A DNA stretch of 5,188 nt from an uncultured Clostridia bacterium (GCA_947629215.1 CANRCU010000177.1:1-5188); one strand, 5' to 3'. Positions 1 to 5,188 are shown, counted from the first letter of the stretch. Program-made: numbers and translations. Notes: a model not told the origin generated them from the sequence alone.

Positions 1-2
1 TA

Positions 3-1178
3 TCGGACGGTACATGGATATATGTTATAGAACCCGAAAACGGTGCTTTGCCTGCATTGCCAAAGAGCGTAACAGCAGAGCTTTACCGTGTGGACGATGC
101 GACTACGCTTGAAGGCGAAAGACTTGTCAGCAATACGCTTTCGGCAGAAGTTCCCGCAGAGCTGCCTGTTATAAAGATAGGTTCTGAGAACAAGACCGAA
201 GAAGATATATCCACCGTTAACAATAATGCACCGATGACGTTTAATGCGTTCGCTGCTCAGAACAGTCCGATAGCGCTTTATGCTGCGGAAGATGAAAACT
301 CCGTATCCGGCAAGTTCGTCTTTACAAATGACGACGATGACAGAAATGCCATGATGCAGCTCTATCTTGAAGAAGATACCGGTTATACGATAGCTTTCCA
401 GAGCGATTTTGAAATATCCGACAAAGATGTCGACAATATAGATATAGCTTGGTCGGATACGCTCGTTGAAAGAGCGGCATACAAAAAATTTGTCTATGAC
501 AAAGAAAAAGGCAGACTCAGGCTGTATGTTGTTGTCGGCTCGGATATGCTTGACAATTCGGGTATTACGGACGGCAGCGAGATATTTGACGAGAATAATA
601 CAAATACCGCTATCGGCGTTGTTACAATAGGTAATATCAGCCTTGAAGCAGACGATATGATAGCCGGCAACATAGAACTTGCAAATATCGAAAATTCGAC
701 AGTCACTCTATATGACACATTCAGAGTTAACAATGCAAGACGCATCGAGGGCAAGACAGAGCTTAAAGCCGGCGTTGACAGCAATGACAATGTAGGTATA
801 ATCACGGCAGCCGATATAGGCGAAAACGGTGTTGCCTCGGCTGTGCTTTACAACGGCGATACAAGTTATATAGTTGCTGTTGTCGTAAAAGATGACATTG
901 TCAACGAAAATATAACGGATGTAAGATTCATAAATAAGGATAAAGGACTTTTGGAAGGTTCCGGCGCTGCCGACAACGGCGGAGAAGTTTATGATTCTAT
1001 GGAAACAAAAGACGGCGCCGTATATTATCCGAGCGATTTTGTGGATTCTCTTAACGAAAGCAATGATACCGACTATTGTCTGTATGCTATCGAGGTCGAG
1101 AATGACGGTAAGGACGACGCAAACACAGCAGCAAGAACTCTTTACGAGAATATCGGCGCTGAAATAATCAAAGGCTGA
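3..1178 (+). CDS. Large acidic, probably surface or secreted protein of unknown function (C-terminal part; 5' end outside window)
   Basis: The frame is open from base 3 to the TGA at 1176-1178, giving 391 residues. A TTG at 48 could be read as a start, but the frame continues upstream without a stop and no ribosome binding site precedes it, so I treat the gene as cut by the window edge. The protein is rich in Asp, Glu and Asn (for example a DDDD run near visible residue 112), has one Cys (in DYCLY near the C-terminus) and no membrane segment or sorting signal in this part. Alternating hydrophobic stretches such as LRLYVVVG, AIGVVTIGNISL and SYIVAVVV suggest beta-sandwich modules, as in extracellular adhesins or cohesin-like proteins; that is inference. 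No catalytic motif is recognisable. A small peptide gene follows 17 bases after the stop and probably shares its transcript. The reading frame is well supported; the function is unknown. Confidence 0.8.
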   Translation, partial: SDGTWIYVIEPENGALPALPKSVTAELYRVDDATTLEGERLVSNTLSAEVPAELPVIKIGSENKTEEDISTVNNNAPMTFNAFAAQNSPIALYAAEDENSVSGKFVFTNDDDDRNAMMQLYLEEDTGYTIAFQSDFEISDKDVDNIDIAWSDTLVERAAYKKFVYDKEKGRLRLYVVVGSDMLDNSGITDGSEIFDENNTNTAIGVVTIGNISLEADDMIAGNIELANIENSTVTLYDTFRVNNARRIEGKTELKAGVDSNDNVGIITAADIGENGVASAVLYNGDTSYIVAVVVKDDIVNENITDVRFINKDKGLLEGSGAADNGGEVYDSMETKDGAVYYPSDFVDSLNESNDTDYCLYAIEVENDGKDDANTAARTLYENIGAEIIKG

Positions 1179-1179
1179 A

Positions 1180-1187
1180 CAGGAGGT
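1180..1187 (+). promoter_or_regulatory. Strong Shine-Dalgarno site for the 53-residue peptide
   Basis: The sequence CAGGAGGT is a near-perfect anti-16S match. It lies 8 bases before the ATG at 1196. It supports translation of a very short gene that would otherwise be missed. Confidence 0.8.
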
Positions 1188-1195
1188 AATTTATT

Positions 1196-1357
1196 ATGAA
1201 AAAAGAATATATCGGACCGATGATCACCGTTATATCATTCAATACCGATACAGATGTAATGGATATGCTTACTCTCAGCGTTACAGGCGTACAAAAGAAA
1301 TACAAAAAATATTCCTATGTAGAACTTAACGGCGGCGATGGCTCCAAAAATTTCTGA
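1196..1357 (+). CDS. 53-residue peptide of unknown function, downstream partner of the surface protein
   Basis: An ATG with a strong ribosome binding site opens a 53-codon frame ending in TGA at 1355-1357. The peptide begins MKKEYIGPMITVISF and ends in GGDGSKNF, with a basic, tyrosine-rich patch (KKYKKYSY, residues 34-41) between. It has no Cys, no Trp, no typical signal peptide and no membrane segment. The N-terminal pattern (MKKxY, then Pro, alternating beta-branched residues, Phe-x-Thr and Asp-Val) resembles short anonymous peptides I recall from gut Clostridia and Bacteroidetes, some of which have been proposed as modified-peptide precursors. No modifying enzyme or transporter lies beside it here. 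It starts 17 bases after the large protein's stop, and a strong terminator begins 18 bases after its own stop, so it is the last gene of that unit. The frame is well supported; the role is unknown. Confidence 0.75.
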   Translation: MKKEYIGPMITVISFNTDTDVMDMLTLSVTGVQKKYKKYSYVELNGGDGSKNF

Positions 1358-1375
1358 TCGGAAAATATAACAATA

Positions 1376-1420
1376 GGCTGCCGCAAACGGTAAAATGCTG
1401 TTTGCGGCAGCCTTTTTTTT
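1376..1420 (+). terminator. Intrinsic terminator of the surface protein/peptide unit
   Basis: GGCTGCCGCAAAC (1376-1388) pairs perfectly with GTTTGCGGCAGCC (1400-1412). The 13-bp GC-rich stem has an 11-base loop and is followed directly by eight T residues (1413-1420), a textbook rho-independent terminator for + strand transcription. It isolates the unit from spoIIID. Confidence 0.95.
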
Positions 1421-1450
1421 CAAACATTTCCGACTGCTGTTACATATGTT

Positions 1451-1481
1451 TTGTATTTTTTAACGGTCGGCTGCATACAAT
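1451..1481 (+). promoter_or_regulatory. Sigma-E-like (mother-cell sporulation) promoter of spoIIID
   Basis: CATACAAT at 1474-1481 matches exactly the sigma-E -10 consensus CATACAHT known from Bacillus. About 15 bases upstream, TTGTATTT (1451-1458) resembles the looser -35 element (consensus KMATATTT), but its core is GTA where ATA is usual. The -10 ends 24 bases before the spoIIID ATG. In B. subtilis spoIIID is transcribed by sigma-E, so the site fits the gene. A sigma-A reading (TTGTAT, 19-base gap, TACAAT) is possible but has poor spacing. Confidence 0.65.
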
Positions 1482-1505
1482 GTACAAAAACATTTTGGAG
1501 CTGTC

Positions 1506-1754
1506 ATGAAAGCATATATTGAACAAAGGGCAATAGAAGTCGGAGAATATATTATACAAAGCAAAGCAACAGTCCGGGAAACGGCAAAAAAATTCGGCAT
1601 AAGCAAGTCGACGGTCCATAAAGACATAACCGACCGTCTTTTGCGGATAGATCCCACCCTTGCAAAAGCGGCACGCAATATACTGGAACTGAATAAAGCC
1701 GAACGGCATATTCGCGGCGGTATGGCTACGCGAAAAAAATATATCGGTAAATAA
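1506..1754 (+). CDS. spoIIID: Sporulation transcriptional regulator SpoIIID
   Basis: This 82-residue DNA-binding protein matches SpoIIID along its whole length. SpoIIID acts in the mother cell during endospore formation, activating and repressing sigma-E-dependent genes and helping the switch to sigma-K. The start MKAYIEQRAIEVGEYI is the family N-terminus. Residues 23-42 form the helix-turn-helix, with the signature KFGISKSTVHKD. The basic C-terminal segment RHIRGGMATRKKY (68-79), which also contacts DNA in the Bacillus protein, is present. It is about ten residues shorter than B. subtilis SpoIIID as I recall it, lacking the acidic tail; I believe short forms are normal in Clostridia. GGAG (1497-1500) lies 5 bases before the ATG. 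A sigma-E-like promoter precedes the gene, a terminator separates it from the upstream unit, and it converges on the methyltransferase gene. It appears monocistronic, and it implies a spore-former or recent descendant of one. Confidence 0.96.
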   Translation: MKAYIEQRAIEVGEYIIQSKATVRETAKKFGISKSTVHKDITDRLLRIDPTLAKAARNILELNKAERHIRGGMATRKKYIGK

Positions 1755-1769
1755 CAAGCTTATCGGCTA

Positions 1770-1806
1770 AGTAAGACCGCCGCCTCTCAGGCGGCGGATA
1801 CTTACT
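1770..1806. repeat. GC-rich hairpin, copy 1 of a paired palindromic repeat; probable terminator between convergent genes
   Basis: CCGCCGCC (1777-1784) pairs perfectly with GGCGGCGG (1790-1797) around a 5-base loop. After a small A versus ATA internal loop the stem extends with AGTAAG (1770-1775) against CTTACT (1801-1806). It begins 15 bases after the spoIIID stop and is followed by a moderately T-rich stretch (TGTTATTGTT), so it probably ends spoIIID transcription. There is no real T-run on the - strand side. Its left arm is almost identical to that of the hairpin at 2767-2802. Confidence 0.75.
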
Positions 1807-1813
1807 GTTATTG

Positions 1814-1832
1814 TTAAGCTCCCGTAGCTTAA
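1814..1832 (-). terminator. Small hairpin just downstream of the methyltransferase gene
   Basis: TTAAGCT (1814-1820) and AGCTTAA (1826-1832) form a perfect 7-bp inverted repeat with a 5-base loop, beginning one base past the methyltransferase stop codon. It is AT-rich and lacks a following T-run. It may stabilise the 3' end or act together with the GC-rich hairpin at 1770-1806. The structure is clear; its role as a terminator is a weak inference. Confidence 0.4.
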
Positions 1833-1833
1833 A

Positions 1834-2631
1834 TCAGGATATATCAAAAACATGTGAAACTCCGTCCTTGCCCTTGCCACATTCACGCGCAACAAAATAC
1901 ACCCTTTCGCTTTTTGTATCGGGTTCATCAAAGGTGTTATCGTTAAAAATGCCTTCTGTAATAAGCCCTGCTTTTTCAAGCAGCTCGGATATTTTCTCTA
2001 TTGTATATCCGCGTTCATAGTGACATTCTTCATATCTGTCATAAGCATCGTCCGTATTTTTTATAAAAAAGTTTGTATAAAATTCGTTTATACATTCATC
2101 TTCATCATAATAATTTTCCCACGTATAGGCTGCGTCTTCGGTAGTTTGGCTGTAACTGTTGTCGGCAAGCACATTTTTGAACTTATATATTGTATTTATA
2201 TCAAAAATAAAAAGACCGCGAGGTTCAAGATAGTTGTTGACAAGTTTAAAAACCGTAAGCAGCTCATTTTCATCGGTTATGTAATTTATGCTGTCGCAAA
2301 GGCAGAGAACACAGTCTACCGTGCCGTAAAGCTCAAATTCACACATATCCTGTTCAAGATACAAAACCGATTTTGCCTCGGGCGGCAGAAGCGCATTTTT
2401 TTCCGTTGCCGCCTCAAGCATATCGGAAGAAAGATCTATACCTATCATTTCATAGCCTTTTTGTGCAAAACGAAAAGAAATATTCCCCGTGCCGCATGCA
2501 AGATCGAGAACCAATTTTGGTTTAAGCCCGAATTTTTTCCATATTCTTTCTATATAATCTACCCATTTATCATAAGGTATATTAGACATAAATGTATCAT
2601 ATACTTTTGCAAAACTCTCGTAACTGCTCAA
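1834..2631 (-). CDS. Class I SAM-dependent methyltransferase, YqeM-like
   Basis: This 265-residue protein is a Rossmann-fold methyltransferase. Motif I is VLDLACGTGN (residues 41-50), the glycine-rich loop that binds S-adenosylmethionine. The acidic motif II end follows at IGIDLS (63-68), an acidic QDM at 94-96, and the post-motif strand GLFIFDINT at 139-147. The N-terminus SYESFAKVYDTFMSNIPYDKW closely resembles B. subtilis YqeM, whose substrate is not established as far as I know, so I give no gene symbol. The start is TTG at 2629-2631: the AAGGGAG ribosome binding site (2640-2646 as read on the - strand) lies 8 bases upstream and the homology begins there. The last 15 or so residues (CGKGKDGVSHVFDIS) run past where I expect the family to end. 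It appears to be a single-gene unit between spoIIID and thiC. Family is confident; substrate unknown. Confidence 0.9.
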   Translation of the reverse strand: MSSYESFAKVYDTFMSNIPYDKWVDYIERIWKKFGLKPKLVLDLACGTGNISFRFAQKGYEMIGIDLSSDMLEAATEKNALLPPEAKSVLYLEQDMCEFELYGTVDCVLCLCDSINYITDENELLTVFKLVNNYLEPRGLFIFDINTIYKFKNVLADNSYSQTTEDAAYTWENYYDEDECINEFYTNFFIKNTDDAYDRYEECHYERGYTIEKISELLEKAGLITEGIFNDNTFDEPDTKSERVYFVARECGKGKDGVSHVFDIS

Positions 2632-2662
2632 TTCAAAAACTCCCTTTCGGATACAGACCGTA

Positions 2663-2668
2663 ATTATA
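2663..2668 (-). promoter_or_regulatory. Possible -10 element for the methyltransferase gene
   Basis: On the - strand the sequence is TATAAT, an exact sigma-A -10 match, 31 bases before the TTG start. No convincing -35 hexamer lies 16-18 bases upstream; TTGAAT is 21 bases away. The site is plausible by position only. Confidence 0.4.
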
Positions 2669-2766
2669 AGAACTTCAACAAAGCCGAAGATTCAACCGAC
2701 AGATAAGTTCCCGCCTCTTTTGGTATTTTCTGTTGTATTAGGTATGAAAAACAAGCCGAATACAAT

Positions 2767-2802
2767 AGTAAGACCCACCGCCTAAAAAGCGAGGGTCTTA
2801 CT
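2767..2802. repeat. Hairpin, copy 2 of the paired palindromic repeat; probable thiC terminator
   Basis: AGTAAGACCC (2767-2776) pairs perfectly with GGGTCTTACT (2793-2802); an inner CGC/GCG (2779-2781 with 2789-2791) extends the structure around a 7-base loop. It starts 13 bases after the thiC stop in thiC's direction and is followed there by a loosely T-rich stretch (ATTGTATTCGGCTTGTTTTT), so it may end thiC transcription. Its left arm, AGTAAGACCCACCGCCT, matches AGTAAGACCGCCGCCT at 1770-1785 apart from one inserted base and one substitution. Confidence 0.75.
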
Positions 2803-2815
2803 CAGTCGATAAAAA

Positions 2816-4120
2816 TCACAAAATATCTATATGCTCGTTATTAAGCGCCTTGTTCATACTTCTTACAGCGCAGAATTTACCGCACATAGAACAGGTGTCG
2901 TCATGTTCGGGTGCACGGCTTTCGCGTATGCTTTTTGCATATTCGGGGTCAAGCGCACATTCCCATTGTTTTTCCCAGTCGAGAGCGCGTCTTGCATCTG
3001 CCATGCGGTTGTCAATGTCCTTTGCATGGGGTATGCCTTTGGCTATATCTGCGGCATGAGCGGCTATTTTGCTTGCCATTATACCCTGTTTTACATCGTC
3101 CAAGTTCGGCAGAGCGAGATGTTCGGCAGGCGTAACATAGCAGAGGAAGGCTGCGCCTGCCGAGGCAGCGACTGCGCCGCCTATTGCCGATGTGATATGG
3201 TCATAACCCGGAGCAATATCCGTTACAATAGGTCCAAGCACATAGAAAGGCGCGCCCATACATATGCTTTGTTGTATTTTCATATTTGCCTCTATTTCGT
3301 TAAGCGGCACATGTCCCGGACCTTCTACCATGACCTGAACATCCTTTGCCCACGCGCGTTTTGTCAGTTCCCCAAGGCGAACAAGTTCTTCTATCTGACA
3401 AACATCGCCCGCATCGGCTATACAGCCCGGACGGCAGGCATCGCCGAGAGAAATGGTCACATCATATTCGCGGCATATATCCAGTATCTCGTCAAAATAT
3501 TCATAAAACGGGTTTTCTTCGCCCGTCATTGTCATCCACGCAAACACGAGCGAACCGCCCCTTGACACGATATTCATTTTTCTTTTGTGTTTTTTTATCT
3601 GGTCTATCGTTTTGCGTGTTATGCCGCAGTGCAGCGTTACAAAATCAACGCCGTCACGCGCGTGAAGCCTTACCACATCGATAAAATCCTTTGCTGTGAG
3701 TGTGTCGAGATCACGCTGATAATGTATAACGCTGTCGTATACGGGTACGGTTCCTATCATTGCGGGGCATTCGCTTGTGAGCTTGCGGCGGAAGACCGTC
3801 GTATCCCCGTGAGAGGAGAGGTCCATTATTGCTTCTGCGCCCATATCCACAGCCTTCATGACCTTCTGCATCTCAATATCATAATCTTTTACATCGCGTG
3901 AAACGCCAAGATTTACATTTATTTTTGTTTTAAGCATCGAACCCACGCCGTTGGGGTCAAGGCATTTGTGGTTTTTGTTTGCACAGATAACGATTTTACC
4001 CTCGGCGCACATCTGCCTTATAAATTCGGGTTCACGATATTCTTTTTCGGCAACGACTTTCATTTGCGGCGTTATTATACCTTTTTTTGCTGCTTCCATC
4101 TGTGTTGACCATTGTGTCAT
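2816..4120 (-). CDS. thiC: Phosphomethylpyrimidine synthase ThiC
   Basis: ThiC is a cytosolic radical-SAM enzyme that rearranges aminoimidazole ribotide into 4-amino-5-hydroxymethyl-2-methylpyrimidine phosphate, the pyrimidine precursor of thiamine. The 434-residue protein is the short form lacking the long N-terminal domain of proteobacterial and plant ThiC. Family signatures are SRGGSLVF (186-193), SLGDACRPGCIADAGD (224-239), EGPGHVPLNE (266-275, with a metal-binding His at 270), GPIVTDIAPGYDHI (296-309) and PAEHLALP (331-338). The C-terminal [4Fe-4S] motif is CSMCGKFC at 410-417, spaced CX2CX3C rather than the textbook CX2CX4C. The ATG at 4118-4120 follows AGGAGGAG (4127-4134) by 6 bases. 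A sigma-A promoter and a TPP riboswitch precede it. No other thiamine gene is visible in the window. Confidence 0.98.
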   Translation of the reverse strand: MTQWSTQMEAAKKGIITPQMKVVAEKEYREPEFIRQMCAEGKIVICANKNHKCLDPNGVGSMLKTKINVNLGVSRDVKDYDIEMQKVMKAVDMGAEAIMDLSSHGDTTVFRRKLTSECPAMIGTVPVYDSVIHYQRDLDTLTAKDFIDVVRLHARDGVDFVTLHCGITRKTIDQIKKHKRKMNIVSRGGSLVFAWMTMTGEENPFYEYFDEILDICREYDVTISLGDACRPGCIADAGDVCQIEELVRLGELTKRAWAKDVQVMVEGPGHVPLNEIEANMKIQQSICMGAPFYVLGPIVTDIAPGYDHITSAIGGAVAASAGAAFLCYVTPAEHLALPNLDDVKQGIMASKIAAHAADIAKGIPHAKDIDNRMADARRALDWEKQWECALDPEYAKSIRESRAPEHDDTCSMCGKFCAVRSMNKALNNEHIDIL

Positions 4121-4126
4121 TAAGTT

Positions 4127-4134
4127 CTCCTCCT
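4127..4134 (-). promoter_or_regulatory. Ribosome binding site of thiC
   Basis: On the - strand AGGAGGAG lies 6 bases before the ATG. It sits downstream of the riboswitch terminator, so it is only transcribed when the terminator is read through. Confidence 0.85.
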
Positions 4135-4155
4135 GTCAGACCAATAATATTTTTA

Positions 4156-4198
4156 TATAACAAAAGCTTCGGCGCGATATTTATCGCCAGACCGAAGC
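4156..4198 (-). terminator. Riboswitch-controlled intrinsic terminator in the thiC leader
   Basis: On the - strand GCTTCGG (from 4198-4192) pairs with CCGAAGC (4172-4166), and an inner GCGAT/ATCGC (4187-4183 with 4178-4174) continues the stem around a 4-base loop, with a small unequal internal loop between. TTTTGTTATA follows directly. Its place between the TPP aptamer and the thiC ribosome binding site marks it as the expression platform: transcription stops when TPP is bound. Confidence 0.85.
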
Positions 4199-4220
4199 CC
4201 CGCACGGAACATATGAAACA

Positions 4221-4308
4221 AGCTCCCTGCGCCGGCATTATCCGTATCAGGTACAAAGGGTCGAGATATGCTCTCCTCTCAGCCTGTTTTCAGGCTCCCC
4301 CGATGACA
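4221..4308 (-). promoter_or_regulatory. TPP riboswitch (THI element) aptamer
   Basis: Read on the - strand, the conserved blocks appear in order: CGGGGGAGCC; the P3 stem CAGGC/GCCTG with a tetraloop (4281-4296 region); CUGAGA (4277-4282), which reads the pyrimidine ring; ACCCUUUG (4254-4261); ACCUGAU (4246-4252); GGAUAAUGCC (4234-4243); and GCAGGGAG (4223-4230). These are the hallmarks of the thiamine pyrophosphate aptamer. It lies between a consensus promoter and thiC, with an intrinsic terminator downstream, so it should repress thiC by early termination when TPP is abundant. The closing P1 helix beside these blocks is weak by eye, and an extra hairpin precedes the aptamer. Confidence 0.97.
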
Positions 4309-4327
4309 GTCCCCCAAAAAGGGGAAC
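4309..4327 (-). other. Extra hairpin immediately upstream of the TPP aptamer
   Basis: In the - strand RNA, GUUCCCC (4327-4321) pairs with GGGGGAC (4315-4309) around a UUUUU loop, 7 bp with one G-U wobble. It is not part of the standard TPP aptamer. The wobble makes it sound only in the thiC-sense RNA. GUUCCC could instead pair with GGGAGC at the 3' edge of the aptamer (4228-4221 region). Confidence 0.6.
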
Positions 4328-4337
4328 GCTTACCGCT

Positions 4338-4366
4338 ATTTTATCATATGCTGTTTAAAATGTCAA
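4338..4366 (-). promoter_or_regulatory. Sigma-A promoter of the thiC leader
   Basis: On the - strand, TTGACA (4366-4361) is a perfect -35 element and TAAAAT (4343-4338) a good -10 element, separated by exactly 17 bases. Transcription should start near 4331, just before the pre-aptamer hairpin. The -35 starts only 4 bases after the MATE gene's stop codon. Confidence 0.9.
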
Positions 4367-4370
4367 TCTT

Positions 4371-5188
4371 TTACTTTTGTTTTCTGCCCACAACATTGCG
4401 CCAAAGCCCTGCTTTATAAAGCACCCACAGTATAAATGCCGAAATACCGTTGCTGACAACGACCGAGAACCAGACGCTGCGTTCTTCCATATGCAGAAAA
4501 TGTTTGAATATAAAAAGCGTTGCAAAGCGGAATACCCAAAGCCTTGATACCTCCACGACCATTGTGTAAAGCGTGTTGCCCGTGCCTTGAAAAAGCCCCG
4601 ATGTGGTGTTGTGTATGCCGTTTGTCCAGCACCAGAACGCCATTATCGACAGAAAATCCGCAGCCATAGGTATTACCGAGGCATCTTTTGAAAAGATACC
4701 GACTACACCCGTTGAAACAAACGGTCTTGAAAGTATCATACCGCTTATGAACAAAAAGGCGACTATCATTATTCGCGCTTTTTTGTATGCTTCTTCCGCG
4801 CGTTTCATATTATTTGCGCCGACATTCTGCCCGACTATCGTTGCCACAGCCGAACCGACCGCGGTTGACGGTGTTGTGATAATGCCGTTTATGCGGTTGC
4901 TTATACCGTAAGCAGCCATTGCCTGATCGCCAAATTCGAGCACGTTTTTGGTCATAAGCAAAAAGCCGAACTGCATTGTGCTGCTGCCTACGGCCGTCGG
5001 CAGGCCTATTCTGATTATTTTTGCCAGCTTCTCACCGTCATATCTGAATTTAAGCGGTTCAAGCCCTATATCGTCGTTTTTGCGCAGCATTATTGCAAGA
5101 CCTATGATCGCGCACGGTACTTTTGCAACAAGCGTTGCTATGGCTGCGCCCGCAATGCCCCATTTAAAGACCATAAGGAAAAGCGGAT
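4371..5188 (-). CDS. MATE-family multidrug/organic cation efflux transporter (C-terminal 271 residues; start outside window)
   Basis: The frame runs from the right edge (first full codon at 5186-5184) to the TAA at 4371-4373. An internal ATG at 5172-5174 is not the start, because PLFL precedes it in frame and the family N-terminal half is missing. MATE proteins are 12-helix inner-membrane antiporters that expel cationic drugs and metabolites in exchange for Na+ or H+. Family signatures are KWGIAGAAIATLVAK, IRIGLPTAVGSSTMQFGF, AVATIVGQNVGAN followed by basic NMKRAEEAYKKA, and SGLFQGTGNT. About six membrane segments are visible, matching the second half of the fold, so about 180 or so residues are off the edge. 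The C-terminus is basic (RNVVGRKQK). No terminator is seen between its stop and the thiC promoter. The substrate cannot be told from sequence. Confidence 0.93.
   Translation of the reverse strand, partial: PLFLMVFKWGIAGAAIATLVAKVPCAIIGLAIMLRKNDDIGLEPLKFRYDGEKLAKIIRIGLPTAVGSSTMQFGFLLMTKNVLEFGDQAMAAYGISNRINGIITTPSTAVGSAVATIVGQNVGANNMKRAEEAYKKARIMIVAFLFISGMILSRPFVSTGVVGIFSKDASVIPMAADFLSIMAFWCWTNGIHNTTSGLFQGTGNTLYTMVVEVSRLWVFRFATLFIFKHFLHMEERSVWFSVVVSNGISAFILWVLYKAGLWRNVVGRKQK

Noticed and set aside
494..805. Ser/Leu-rich 103-residue frame on the - strand inside the large protein gene
   Set aside because: Composition is that expected from the complement of an Asp/Glu-rich coding sequence; no ribosome binding site or motif.
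774..820. Dockerin-like calcium loop in the large protein (VDSNDNVGIITAADIG)
   Set aside because: The final Asp falls at position 13 of the loop rather than 12, Asp 5 is Asn, and no second repeat follows, so it does not meet the dockerin pattern.
1235..1423. Small hydrophobic frame on the - strand opposite the 53-residue peptide
   Set aside because: It starts inside the intrinsic terminator's poly-T/A tract, has no promoter, and is antisense to a gene with a strong ribosome binding site.
1818..1845. A stretch resembling the 5' half of a tRNA (CCCGTAGCTTAAATCAGGATA), as if a tRNA remnant or attachment site
   Set aside because: No complementary acceptor arm or T-arm (GGTTCRANTCC) lies within the next 90 bases, and the AGCTTAA part is explained by the small inverted repeat. 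The 3' part is the end of the methyltransferase gene.
2663..2700. Direct repeat TTGAA...TTGAA upstream of the methyltransferase as an operator
   Set aside because: Only five bases are repeated, which is expected by chance in AT-rich sequence, and no regulator is implied.
2020..3565. Long open frames on the + strand opposite the methyltransferase and thiC genes
   Set aside because: Their products are low-complexity or basic aromatic-rich sequences with no family signature, they lack ribosome binding sites, and they lie antisense to two convincingly identified genes.

Overview
The window looks like chromosomal DNA of an anaerobic, spore-forming Clostridia-class Firmicute, probably gut-type and uncultured. 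The evidence is a clear SpoIIID sporulation regulator behind a sigma-E-like promoter, a short-form ThiC under a TPP riboswitch, strong AGGAGG ribosome binding sites and moderate GC. The species cannot be named from this sequence.

Left part, + strand (1-1420): the 3' end of a large, acidic, probably secreted or cell-surface protein that I do not recognise (open at the left edge, 391 residues visible). It is followed 17 bases later by a separate 53-residue peptide gene too short for ordinary ORF cut-offs. A perfect 13-bp intrinsic terminator closes this unit.

Middle (1420-2810): spoIIID (+) as a single gene with its own sigma-E-like promoter. It converges on a class I SAM-dependent methyltransferase of the YqeM type (- strand, TTG start). 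A hairpin lies on each side of the methyltransferase gene, and the two share a nearly identical 16-17-base arm, so they look like copies of one small palindromic repeat.

Right part, - strand (2816-5188): a MATE-family efflux transporter (3' part only, cut by the right edge) is followed by a consensus sigma-A promoter, a TPP riboswitch with a rho-independent terminator, and thiC. ThiC makes the pyrimidine half of thiamine, and the riboswitch shuts the gene off when thiamine pyrophosphate is plentiful. There is no visible terminator between the transporter and the thiC promoter, so transporter read-through transcripts would also meet the riboswitch terminator.

Most of the window is ordinary core metabolism and sporulation. 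The least explained parts are the surface-protein/53-residue-peptide pair, the paired palindromic repeats, and the extra hairpin just before the riboswitch aptamer. I found no CRISPR array, tRNA, rRNA, transposase or phage gene.
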